Shown piece by piece: positions 13,791-24,871 of a stretch of DNA of 64,000 nt; position 1 is the first letter of the stretch, and each line of letters opens with the position of its first letter. The notes under the pieces were generated by a model. That model made no database searches, was not told where the DNA came from, and was given only the letters and a program-made list of their open reading frames with translations. The position numbers and the translations under genes were made by a program. The stretch comes from Nelumbo lutea (Eukaryota > Streptophyta > Magnoliopsida > Proteales > Nelumbonaceae): positions 56,285,759-56,349,758 of the forward strand of contig JAKGHH010000003.1 of NCBI GenBank assembly GCA_022828595.1, given 5' to 3'.

Positions 13791-14123
13791 TTCTCAGCCC
13801 CCACAGCCACAATGTTGAACTCCCCCTTGACAGCTCAAGCCTTAGAAAGAGTAATTTGAGAATTAAAATCGGATATTATATTTTTTATGGAAACAAAATG
13901 TTCACTTCTAGAGTTGTCAAACAAGATTAAAAATCCTCACAAGATGGGGATGTTGGGGGTAGATGCAGTTGGTCTTTCAGGAGCTTTTTGGAATCTATAT
14001 ATTAATGTTGGTACCAATGAAAGAATTATTTCTACTTCAATTAATGAGGTGAAGAAGCAGCCTTGGTTGTGTTCATTTATCTGTGGTGAACCAAATAGGA
14101 GAAAAAGAAAAGAATTCTAATAA

Positions 14124-14252
14124 GGTTGTATTTGATTTGAAGGAAAAGGTAGGGAAAAGAAGGGAAAGTTAAGAAAATTTTTACAAACCTTGTATAGGTT
14201 TCTTTACTTTTTCCTTCCCTTCCCTACATTTTCCTTCAAACCAAACATAGCC
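14124..14252. mobile_element. Tourist-like MITE, 129 bp, TSD TAA
   Basis: Ends GGTTGTATTTGATTTGAAGG and, inverted, GGCTATGTTTGGTTTGAAGG, bounded by TAA at 14121-14123 and 14253-14255. A TAA/TTA duplication with GGC-starting ends is the PIF/Harbinger (Tourist) pattern. It sits inside the LINE. A related truncated copy occurs at 21773-21880. Confidence 0.85.
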
Positions 14253-14632
14253 TAAATATGAGATCAATGGCGAGGGGATACAAGATCCTTGGGTTTGCAT
14301 TGATGATTTACACATGATCTTTAAGAGAGGGTAAAATTGCTAGGATAATCTATTACAAACAATAAAAGTTTTCATAGGATGCTAGGTTTGGATATTGTGA
14401 AAAGTTAAGGTCCTAGGTTTACTTGGTCCAATAACAAAGATAGTCAAGAGAATATTAAAGAAAAAAATTTGATATGACTCTAGCAAATAGGGAGTGGCTA
14501 GATTTGCATGAAGAAGTCAATATCTTCAATCATGACTATAGTGGATCTTATCACATTACAATACTTTTGGATATATCCCTAAGGAATGAAAATGCAGAAA
14601 GCTATTCAGATTTAAGAATATATGGTTTACCT

Positions 14633-14891
14633 CATGGTTTTCAAAATCGGACTGGCCGGACAGTTGGACCGGAAAATCGGGAATGGTTCCATTTTACCCC
14701 AAAACTGTTAATTTGCTCTAAAACATTGAATTGGTCAATAAATCGCTGACCTGGGCGGTCGAACCATTCGAACTGTTCAATGATTTTGGCCTTTTTTATT
14801 TTTTGTCAAAATGAGCCATCCATTTGGTCTGGTCGAACTATTTGACCTGGGAACCTGACCCCTAACCGGTTCATTGTGGTTTTAAAAACCT
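14633..14891. mobile_element. Mutator-type MITE, 259 bp, 10-bp TSD
   Basis: Flanked by TGGTTTACCT at 14623-14632 and 14892-14901, an exact 10-bp duplication in LINE sequence. The ends are CATGGTTTTCAAAATCGGAC and, inverted, AGGTTTTTAAAACCAC. It is a short relative of the BAG-carrying element at 24872-25947, sharing both ends and the AATAGTTCGACC subterminal phrase. Confidence 0.85.
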
Positions 14892-16165
14892 TGGTTTACC
14901 TATGATGAGTGCTAGGATCATGTTCTTCATTCTTGAAATCAAAAGCTAAAGGGAACAATAAGTCTAGAGTGTCTTGAAAGTGTAAAGAGGTGAAAGTTAG
15001 ATTGCTGAAATGGAATAAACAGGTTTTGGAAAAGGTACAAGACAAAGTAAAGTGCATGCAATTAGAGCTTAGTGAGGAAAAAATGGAGGCGGGCAGTTCC
15101 TGTTGTTGTCATAGGAAAGTCCAAAGAGTTAGAACATAAACTAGATCATGAGCTAAAAAGAGAGAAAAATCTATGGGCACAAAAAAGTCGAGGCAGAATT
15201 AGTTGAGGTTGGGAGATAGAGATACTAGATATTTTCACTTGGCAACCATGAAAAGAAGATCTAGGAATCAAATAGTTTCTCTAAGAAATGACAACAATCA
15301 ATAAATAACAAGCCAAGAGAAGATATTAGAGTTGATGGAAGAATATTTTAAAGGGATACTTCAAATCCTAGTGATGTTGGTGGATTAGTAGAGAATGTTG
15401 ATAGAGTGGTTGGGTTGGAGGAGAGTTGTAGGCTCCAAAAAGATGAGGATGAGATTAGGGAAGCCTTGTTCCAAATGCACCCTTAGAAAGTACCTGGACC
15501 AGATGGGTTTCCTACTTCCTTCTTCCAAAAATATTAGGAAGTGGTTGGAAGGGATGTGGTTATGGTGGTAAAGGATTTTTTTTTCTTTTAATTCATGTCG
15601 ATTAGTGTGTGTAACACATATAAAACCATTGCAAGAGTACTTGTTAACAGATTGGAGGTTGTCCCAAAACAATATCATAAGTAGCAACCAGAGTGCCTTC
15701 CTTTCAAATAAAATGATTCCTGACAACATCCTAATCTCTCATGAAATTTTGCACTTTATAAAGAATACAATATAGAAACAAGGGTTTATCGCAATCAAGC
15801 CGAAATTGAATAAAGCTTATGATAGGGTAGAGTGATGTTTTTTGAAAAAAAATCAATGGAAAAAATAACAAGGTTTGGTGAAAGGTTTATTTGTTGGGTC
15901 AGGTAATGTATTAGAACTGTAACATATAAAATTCTAATCGGTGGCAGTCCTAGTGAATAAATTACCCCCTTCTAGAGGTCTAAGACAAGGAGAACCATCA
16001 TCCCCTTATCTCTTTCTCATATGCTCTAGGGTTCTATCAATTACTTTGAATAGGCTACATTTAGAGGGTGACATTTTTGGCATTAAAATAAATAACAATT
16101 GCTCTGCTACTATTCATTTATTTATTTATTATGTTTTGCAAATAATTCTTGCATTTTCTCTATAT

Positions 16166-18472
16166 GTAGGGGTGGCAAATGGGTGGGTTGGGTTGGGTTG
16201 AGTAAGGGTTGAATACCAACCCACCCATATTGACCCACCAATCCACCATGATCCACGACCTCACCTATAAATACAAAAACAGGTTGGGTCAACCTATATA
16301 CCAAAAAAAGAAAAAACTTTTGAGAGAACAAATTCTCTCGAATCTACCACATGCTATAAATGGGTCATGTCAACCCGTATACCTAAAAATAATATTTTTG
16401 TGACAATCATCTCTCAAGGCTGCCACGTGATAAAAACAAGTCGGCCAACCCGTATACCCGAAAATAACATTTTTTAGAGAATAATCACTACCAAGGCTAT
16501 CACATGGCAAAAATGGGTCGAGTCAACATGTATACCCGAAAGTGCAAAAAAAAATGTAGAAAAAATATCAAAAAATTTGTAGAAAATGCAAAAACACTAG
16601 AGAAATTGTAGAAACTACAAAAGCGGTAGAAATATTGTAGAAAATTTAGAAAAAAATACACAAAATACCAGAAATTTTGCAAAATTATAGAAAAGAATAC
16701 CAGAAAATGCTAGAAAATTGCAGAAATGCATGAAAACACTAGAAAATGTAGAAATTATGTAGAAAAACTCCATGAAATTAAGAAAAAAATATAGAAAAAT
16801 AACAGAAAATTTGTAAAAATGTAGAAAATACCAGATAATGCATGAAACCACCAAAAAATGCAGAAAATACCAGAAAAATACAAAAATGCCAAAAAAATAC
16901 TAGAAATTTGTAGAAAATACAGAAAATTGAAGGAAATACAAAAAAAAAAACAGAAATTTAGAAAATTACAAAAATAATGCAGAAAATACAATAAAGTTTC
17001 AGAAAAATACCAGAAAATTTCAGAAAATGCAAAAAAATACCAAAAATTATAAAAATGCAAAAAATATCAAACCATTGCAAAAATTCAAAATCAAAATGCA
17101 TAACTTTTATAGAAAAATCAGAAAATTGCAAAAAAAACCAAAAAATTGTAGAAAATGCATGAAAACACCAAAAAACATGAAAACACACCATAGAAACATG
17201 GCAAAAAATGGTAGGAGGAAGGCTCAAACTCAGAAACCTTCGACCTGAACAGAGACTTTCGAAAATATGGAAACTTATGGATATGCTAGGGAAATACATA
17301 CATATTTTATAAATACATTAATAACACTAAATTTAAGATTAAAATAATCACAAAATAGTATATAAATACATGGAAAATGTAAATTTTAATGATATATAAG
17401 AAGAAATATATTACAATTAGTATATTGGGATGTGTAGATATAATTTTATTTATAATGGACCAATCAAGATTCCAAGACACTAAATGTATGTAACTATTAT
17501 ATTTTAATTATTATATCAATTGTTATTTTATTTTACTCTTTTAATTTTTTAAAATTAACAAAAAATCAAATCAAATTAAAATATGAATTAAAAATTTATA
17601 AAAATATAATCTCAACTTGGAGTGTATCAATTTTGTTAAAATCTCTACGATACATATCATATAAAAATTCATAGTTTTTAATTACTAAAATAATTATTCC
17701 ATTATTAATATTTTTATTTCTATAAGTTTTATGAAATAAAATCACTTTTTGAAATAAATGTAGATTAGTGGATTTGATAGATTCAATTTAATATTATATT
17801 CTTCAATACTTTTGTTTATAATATTTTTATTTTTTGTAAATAATAAATATTTTGTTATTACTTATTAATGTAAATTAAGATATTAGTTAATAATTTATAA
17901 ATATATATATGTATATATTTTAAGATGTATATCATGTGAGAATTTATAAATTTTAAGTATTAAAATAATTATTCTATTATTAATATTCTATTTGTATACA
18001 TTTTTTTATATTAAAATTTATCTTTTTAAATAAATGTAGATTTGATAGATTATTTATTCTATTAGTTTATAAAATAATATTTTTTTAATATTATTTTTAA
18101 ATTTTTAGTTAGAGTTGTTAAATATAAATATTTGTTTTTTGTTTAAATTGCATGTAAATACAAAAGCTAATAAAATCATTTGTATATCTCTTTTAATCAA
18201 AAAATTGCATTTTGTTTGTTGGTTTGAAATTGAAAGAGAATGTTAATGCGCTAGGTGTACTTGAGTTCAAGTCTCCTTAAACGCATTTTTGAGAATTGTC
18301 AAAATCATTGGCCGAACCCATCCTGACCCTAATGGTTACTTCGACCCAACCCACCCTAACCCTTTTTCACTAACCCTAATGGGTTGCTTGACACATTGAC
18401 CCACCAATAGAATGGGTGGGTATGGGTGGGTTGGGTGGGTCAAATGGGTTGGGGTCAAGATTGTCGGCCCTA
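16166..18472. mobile_element. Non-autonomous hAT element, 2.3 kb, inside the LINE
   Basis: Left end TAGGGGTGGCAAATGGGTGG; right end, inverted, TAGGGCCGACAATCTTGACC, followed by GGGTTGGGT-rich subterminal sequence on both sides. The target duplication is CTCTATAT (16158-16165) and CTCTATAG (18473-18480), 7 of 8 matching, as expected for hAT. LINE RT sequence continues on both sides. No transposase ORF was found; the interior is an A-rich repetitive block (about 16540-17210) and then AT-rich DNA. Confidence 0.85.
16540..17215. repeat. A-rich, T-poor degenerate repeat inside the hAT element
   Basis: For about 700 bp the plus strand is made of variations of CAGAAAATACCAGAAAAATG with very few T runs, giving long low-complexity minus-strand frames rich in Phe, Tyr and Trp. 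It is simple-sequence-like DNA, not a gene. Confidence 0.85.
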
Positions 18473-19543
18473 CTCTATAGCAAACATCTCATAAGAAAAA
18501 AGGATTATGGAGGCCTTGGAGGAGTATGGGAAGGCTTCTAGACAAGAGCTGAATCTCTCAAAATCTGAAGTCTATTTTAGTCAAAACCTCCATCCTAAAT
18601 TACAAAAGATAGTCCCCAAAAAAATTAAAAATTAAAAAGGTCAATAAGCCCTCTACCTATCTTGGCATTCCCTCTTTTTTAGGTAATTCAAAATTAAAAA
18701 AAAAAAAAAAAGAAAACAAATATATTAGTGAAAGAGTTGAGGACAAGGCTAAAAGTTGGAAGGAAGCATCTTTGTCATCTGCTCGCAAAGAAATAATGAT
18801 CAAATTGGTTATAATGGAAATGCCTGCTTATGTCATGTCCTATTTCCTTTTCACAAAGGGATTGTGTGATTAATTCAAAGAAAGTTTCTTTGGGCTGAGG
18901 ATGATAATAGGAGAAAGATAAAGTGGATTAACTGGAAAAATGTGTTCAGAAACAAAATTAAAGGAGGTTAAGGATTAGAGACCCCCAAGCATTTAATCAT
19001 GCCTTGTTAGCGAAGCTAGCTTTGGAAGTTTTGTGTTAATAAGGATAGTTTATGGGCTAGGCTGATGGAGGGGAAGTATTTAAAGGGTAGAAGCATATGG
19101 ACTTTACACTCCAAAGAGATGCTCTTTAGGTTTTAAAAGCCTTTTAGGTGGTAGGGGCATTCTAAAAAGGGCGTCTGTTGAAAAATTGCAAATGGAAAGT
19201 CCATTAGTATATGGAATGATCCACGGATTGATTCCTTGCTTAACTTTAAAGCTAGTGGTCCCTAGGTTCACCCAAATCAGTTAATATGGGTTAAAGATTT
19301 AATTGATAGTTCAGGGATTAGATAGGATAGGAAAAAAGTTGAGGCTTTCTTTTTTTCTTCCCCAAATGATTGGAATATAATATATAATTGATGGATTAAT
19401 GTGGACCCTTGATCCGAAGGGCCAGAGATAACTAAAAACTTCATCTGAAAATGTTGCCATAACCAAGGGAGGAGACAAGTACATTGGTGGGCCTCCCCAA
19501 ACTTTTTTTTTTTTGTTAAAACCATTATTCATATGACTACTTA

Positions 19544-19664
19544 GGCTACATTTGGAAGGAGTACAAATATAAATATATAGAGTACAAAACTTTATATTTT
19601 ATATTATTTTGTATACATTTCTATTATATATATATTTGTATTTGTGCTACTTCCAAACTGAGCC
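19544..19664. mobile_element. Tourist-like MITE, 121 bp, TSD TTA
   Basis: Ends GGCTACATTTGGAAG and, inverted, GGCTCAGTTTGGAAG, with TTA at 19541-19543 and 19665-19667. The interior is AT-rich. It lies in the gap between the LINE RT and RNase H parts. Confidence 0.8.
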
Positions 19665-19774
19665 TTATATGTATTTGCAGTGTACAAAATGAGTATAATG
19701 CAAAACCTTATATTTTGTATTATTTTATATGTATTTTATACTGCACATATTTGTATTCGGTCAAAGGAAATATT

Positions 19775-20085
19775 ATATTGTACTATTGTGGATTTTTACC
19801 CAGAACCAATCACTTCACCGTGGTCACTAGCTGCCGCTACAAATCTTGGTCGCCGGCTGTTGGCCATTGCAAATCTTGGTTGTCGTCTTCAAGCTCACGA
19901 AGGCTGTTGACCGCTTCAAATCTTCTTTGATCGGAAACGTATGTGTTGTCATTCTCTTCTTCGGTCAAAACACATGTTGCGCTGTACTGTTGTGGATTTT
20001 TACTTAGAACCAGTCACTCCACTGTGGTCGCCGGCTACCTCTGCAAATCTTTGTCGCCGACGGTTGGCCGTTTCAAATTTTGGCC
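19775..20085. repeat. Direct repeat of about 105 bp, spaced 206 bp
   Basis: GTACTATTGTGGATTTTTAC...AGAACCA...GTGGTC..CTACAAATCTTGGTCGCC at 19775-19882 returns in diverged form at 19981-20085. It is part of a second insertion between LINE domains; the element type is not recognised. Confidence 0.75.
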
Positions 20086-20934
20086 ACATGATATTTTAAT
20101 ATATTGATGTATGAAATTATGGACTATGTTAGATTTGTCTTAGCTCTACAACATACTCAACCTATCAATTGTATCATATAAAGTTGAAGAATAATATATA
20201 TATATATATATATATATTATTCTGAAAATTAAAAAAAAATAAAAAAATTAATTATTTTGAAGAAATTTCAATTGACCATCTATGGACATGGTAGATCATC
20301 CATAGATCTATAACATAATCAATTTCTAGAGGTAGATCGAAAAACCTAAAATTTTCATTTTTTTCATATGTTTTACTATTCTGGAATGTTTTCAAATATT
20401 CACAAAGATCTACATATAGCAGCAAAATAAGTGAGATTTTTTGCACAAGAATAGCAGATTAACATACACAAAGATGTTATTAAACATCCAAACTAAAAAA
20501 AACCAAAAACATTGGTTGAAATGTAAAAAAAAAAATTGAAAAAACACATTTATTTTTGCTCCTTTTTCACAATCTTGAAAAACCTGTTGAACCTTACAAA
20601 TTTATAGATGTTTTAGCGGATTTTTGCAAGATTTTAGTTAGGAAGGTTAAGAAGCTTTCTGGAGGGTTTAGGGAAGAAAGAGGGATTCTAAAATGGGTTT
20701 AGAAGCCCTCTTTCGAAACCACTTCTATTTGCGATTTCCGCAAAAATAAACTCGTTGTATATCGGTTGATACACGACCAAAACTCACCGATACAGTACCG
20801 ATATGGTGTCAATACACATTTGGCACAACGAAAAGGAACCGTATCATTGATTTGGGACCGTTCCCCATACCAGAAACCCTGAGATACGATACGTATCAGC
20901 CGATACATGATAATTTTGAATGTTGATGTTTAGA
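20086..20934. other. AT-rich insertion within the LINE, no gene
   Basis: This contains a TA microsatellite (about 20190-20217) and, near 20750-20920, repeated GATAC/CGATAC/GTATC steps typical of a small palindromic transposon whose ends I could not fix. Confidence 0.55.
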
Positions 20935-21772
20935 GCAAGTTGAATCAGCTAAAGACATGTGTGATCCCATGTTACGTCACATTGTTGTTTTGACTTAGTA
21001 TATTTGGAAAGTCAGAAATGATTTTGGGTTTAATCAAAAAATGCCTAACCCATGCTTAACTATTTTCATGGTTGATAGGATGATGTTGGCAGTGAAGAAA
21101 GCTTTCCAACAGAAATCAGCAGATTCATGGTGCAATAACAGTCAAAAATCATAAAAGGTTTTGTGGGAAAATCCTACTTTGGGTGTTGTTAAAGCAAATG
21201 TGAATGGTAATGGTAGTTTCTTAAAGACTGGCTTTGGTGGATTCGGCTTTTTGTTTAGAAATAATATATGGGTTCTTTTTGCTTGGTAGAATGGGTAGCT
21301 GTAAAGTTTCTTTTGCTAAATGTGTTGAATTGTATGCTATCAGAGAATGTTGTATTTAGGGTAGAGAATGTAGTTTCGAAAATCTAGCCATTAAGAGCGA
21401 CTCCAAGACAACTATCTTCAAAGTTATCTTTTGAAGCTGTGATAGATGCCAATGGCCAATCTTGAATGGCATCTTCAAATTAGTTGGGGATGATTTTATT
21501 TTTCAGTTTGTTGATGAGAGAGCAATAAGGTTGCCCGTTAACTTGCATATCATGATGTACAAATATTTACTTGCAGGCGAGTTTAGATCAGGTCCCAACA
21601 ACCTTATAGCTGCATTGACTGTTGGGACCCTTGGGATTAGATCCAGTATCTTTAGAGGCATCCACCTATTTGGCTGGAAGGTCTTCTTGTTTACAGTGGC
21701 TGAGATTTTGATAATGGATGCTCCACTCCTCCGTAACTGGTGTTGGTTTGGTAGTTGCTTAGTTTGTTTGTA

Positions 21773-21885
21773 TTATGTTTGATTTGAAGGAAAAGGTAGG
21801 GAAAGGAAGAGAAATGTAAGGAAACCTATACAAGAACTGTAAAAGTTTTCCTACATTTTCCTTCTTTTCTCTACTTGCCCTATCT
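21773..21885. mobile_element. Truncated Tourist-like MITE
   Basis: ATGTTTGATTTGAAGGAAAAGGTAGGGAAAGG and the inverted ACATTTTCCTTC arm match the MITE at 14124-14252, but the right terminus is missing. Confidence 0.65.
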
Positions 21886-22340
21886 ACTCTTTATATAAAC
21901 TTCTTTACACCATTAGACTTATTTATGGGCTAGGAAGCCCGGTAGGTCGGCCCGGCCCAGCTCGATTTAAGTCGGGCTTGGATAGGATTTCAGGCCCACA
22001 AGCTTGGGCTTAGGCCTAAAATATCAGGCCTAACCATTTTTCATACCAGGCTCAAGCTTTCTCAAAAAAGCTCAGCTTGAACCCAAGCCCGACTTGATAA
22101 TGTATTATATAATAAAAATATATATAATATTTTTTTCTTTATTTTTCTTCTCTTTTTTCAAGTAACATTGAGATCTTTCATTACTTTTTTAGGTTTTAAG
22201 GTCTTTTAATATAAATAAAATAGTTTTTAATTGAATAAAAAAGGAAAAAATCTTTTTTCCAAATTTCATGTCAGGCTCGGGCTCAAGACCTAGGCCCAAT
22301 GGTCAAGCCAAGCTTGAGCTCAGGCCAGAGCATAAGTGTT
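21886..22340. other. LTR remnant and GGCCCGG-rich hAT-like repeat
   Basis: About 21880-21925 resembles the outer part of the LTR seen at 24380-24430 (CTACTCTTTATATA). About 21930-22100 and 22265-22330 carry GTCGGCCCGGCCCAG and CAGGCTCGGGCTCAAG phrases in inverted orientation around an AT-rich core, the pattern of a small hAT-type element with eroded ends. Confidence 0.5.
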
Positions 22341-23115
22341 TATTCAAATAAGCACTTATTTGTATTTGGCACCCAACTTTTCAAATGCTTATTTTAAAAA
22401 ATAAGCACTTGTCTCATATTGGGCATTTGGTAGTCTTTTTCTCCAATAAGCACTTAAATAAGCATTTGTAACTATTTTGTCCTTCATTTTCTTTCAAATT
22501 TTCAAAATATATCCTTATGAAAGTACTTTTATTAAATTACTTTTATAAAAACACTTATATGAAAGAACTTTTATGAAAGCACTTTTATAAATATAATTTT
22601 ATAAAAGTAATTTTATGAACAAAAGTACTTTTATGAAAGCACTTTAATAATAGAACTTTTACAAAAACACTTTTATAAAAGCACTTTTATGAAAGTACTT
22701 TTACGAAAGTACTTTTATGAAAGCACTTTAATAATAGATCTTTTACGAAAGTACTCTTACAAAAGCACTTTTACAAAAGTACTCGCAAAAGCACTTTTAT
22801 TATAGTACTTTTATGAAAGAATTTTAATAAAAGCACTTTTACGGAAGTACTTTTATAATGCACTTTATGAAAGTACTTTTATAAAAGTCAACTAGGGATA
22901 ATTTTATAAGTGATATTTTAAAATTCAACTTGGGATAATGTTAAAAGAAAAATTTTGAATAAGTGCTATTGTATAAGCACTTAAAAAAAAGCTAAAAATT
23001 TGGGCTTAAAAAATAAGCCCTTATTTTTAAAATAAGCACTGCCCCAAAAACCAATAAGCACTTAATGGTGTGGTATTGGTCCAATAAGCACTTATTTTTA
23101 AGCACTCCCAAACGT
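22341..23115. mobile_element. MITE-like element with inverted AATAAGCACTTATT ends
   Basis: Left arm AAATAAGCACTTATTTGTATTTGGC and right arm AATAAGCACTTATTTTTAAGCACTCCC...GGCC are inverted around a minisatellite core. The right terminus, inverted, reads GGCCACGTTTGGGAGTGCTT, a common plant MITE-type end. It separates pieces of the small LTR element, so it probably inserted into its 3' LTR. Confidence 0.6.
22515..22890. repeat. 17-bp minisatellite, about 20 units
   Basis: Units follow AAAGYACTTTTAYRA (alternating GTACTTTT and GCACTTTT), with a larger pattern repeated at 22625-22665 and 22710-22750 that includes GCACTTTAATAATAGA. Confidence 0.9.
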
Positions 23116-24629
23116 GGCCTAAATCTCTTAAACAAAAAAAGAAAGTCTTAATTGAATATAAATTTGGAAATCTCGCTATAACGTTAACTTGGTAATTACG
23201 AACTAAGATAGAAATTTCATGATAATGCTATTTTGGTAAATACAAACTCAAATGGGGCTTCAAAAACCAATTTAGTGAATATTTACTCAGTTTTCCCAAA
23301 TCCTGTACCACATCATCCTCTCCGAGATGGAGAGACCTCAGATTCATGCTACCATGTGAAAGTCCTCCAACATATCGCGTTGTGTTTCTCTGTTTCCAAC
23401 TTTCTAATAAATAACTAGTGGTGTAAAGCTCCAATACAAATTGGAATGTCTTCATTACATCTCTTAACTTTTGAAACACATTTCTTAATCTTCAAATAAT
23501 TTAATTCCCCATTCACTGACCATTCTGAACTTTGCAAAAATGCTTGCCAATATGGATCCTCGTAAACTTGTATGAAGATAATGCTATCAAAGCCTCTAAT
23601 ATGATAAATGTTGTCTCCATCCTCTTGAAAAATATTATGAATGATGACATATTCCTCCTAAATAATGGGTTCTTCATCATGGATTAGAGGTTTATTACAA
23701 TCAACAAGTTCTTCTTCAATAGATATTGTTGAGGAGAATGGCCATGTAAGATTTTTGTTACAATCCTCAATAATATTAAAGCAATAAAAAGAAGTCATAA
23801 GATTTGATGTTACCTTTAGACTATGAAATTGATAATTCATCCATGGAACTCCAAGAACTCAATCTTGATATCTATTTCCCATCACTTCTACTCACCACCC
23901 GTAACTACAACCAGTTTGGTTGCTTTCCTAGTAGAAAAACCTCTATGAAACTCTACGATTGAAACTCGTTTCCCACTATTTCTAGTCACCATCCGCAACT
24001 ACACCCAATCTAGTTACTTGCCATGATGGTAAAAAGAAACAGGTGGAGGCACTTGCATTGGAATTGTTGTCCCTCATTTTGAAACAAGAACATAGCGATC
24101 TCAATTCTTGAACAAGTGCATATCGACTTGTCTTCTCAACTCTATCACCTCTTTTTGTGTTTTGTTTTAAATTTCTTCTCCATGATGTGAGCCACTTGTG
24201 TCTTTTTATGAAACATAATCCAAAGAAAGATCAAATTTAATATCTGATACCAAATGGTGCGGTTCAAAAAAATAAATTACGTTCAAAGAAACTTCAAAGA
24301 AAAAAGCCAAAGCCGAAATTAACAAGAAAAACAACTATTCGCTGAATACTTAAGAGAAAATCAACCAAAAACTCCCATATCTTTGCCCCAGCTACTCTTT
24401 ATATAGTCTTCAAGTTTCCAACCTAATAAAACACCCCTTATTACAATCCTACTACATCTCTTTAAAAAAATGCCCTAATTGAATACAAATTAAAAAAATC
24501 TCACTATAATGCTAACTTGTTAATTATGAAGTAAGATGGAAATTTCATGATGACACTATCTTGGTAAATAAGAACTAAGATGAGTCTTAGTAAATGTTTA
24601 CTTAGTTTGAATCCTGTACTACCTCTTCA
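23116..24629 (-). mobile_element. Small non-autonomous LTR element (TRIM/LARD-like)
   Basis: On the minus strand a 5' LTR (about 24629-24262) starts TGAAGAGGTAGTACAGGATT and ends GCACCA, followed by TTTGGTATCAGATA (about 24247-24260), which matches the initiator-Met tRNA primer site. A second copy of the LTR start (TGATGTGGTACAGGATTTGG) ends at 23314 and continues down to about 23105 (CTAATTGAATACAAATT phrases matching). The interior of about 0.95 kb has no retroviral-type enzyme genes. The 3' LTR is broken by the MITE-like insertion at 22341-23115. Confidence 0.7.
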
Positions 24630-24861
24630 AGGCGTGAAATAGGCGATAAGGCTATAATCAAATCAGATCCAGCTGCATCTAATACAACTATCAAATCTTT
24701 GGAATTGAATCTCAATATCTCTTTCTCCATTGGATGAGACAATAAGTATTATTATCATTGCTACCTTCTTTAGTAGGGATCTGGGGCTGCTTTATAATTT
24801 GACCATTAATCTTTTGATATTATAGAAATAGAACAGATGCCATCCGAACAATTTGTCAAGA
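24630..24861. other. Short spacer, nothing recognised
   Basis: AT-rich DNA between the small LTR element and the BAG-carrying Mutator-like element. Confidence 0.6.
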
Positions 24862-24871
24862 GGACAAACCA

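Larger units (their letters stand above)
13800..21770 (+). mobile_element. L1-type LINE, decayed and split by nested insertions
   Basis: The endonuclease start is seen at 13810-14120 (SPLTAQALERVI, then SDIIFFMETKCSLLELSNK), continuing near 14370-14570 (PRFTWSNNKDSQENI, ANREWLDLHEEV). RT follows at about 15470-16140: KVPGPDGFPTSFF, NTYKTIARVLVNRLEV, AIKPKLNKAYDRVE and GLRQGEPSSPYLFLICSRVL. After a 2.3-kb hAT insertion RT resumes at 18480 (MEALEEYGKASRQELNLSKS, ARKEIMIKLVIMEMPAYVMS). An RNase H-like tail is at about 20935-21560 (YIWKVRNDFGFNQ, VVKANVNGNGSFLKTGFGGFG). Stops and frameshifts are frequent. The catalytic ADD block cannot be found and would lie close to the hAT insertion site. The 5' edge is approximate. 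Confidence 0.85.

Noticed and set aside
16500..17299. Overlapping minus-strand ORFs rich in Phe, Tyr and Trp that look like membrane proteins
   Set aside because: They come from the low-complexity A-rich plus strand inside the hAT element.
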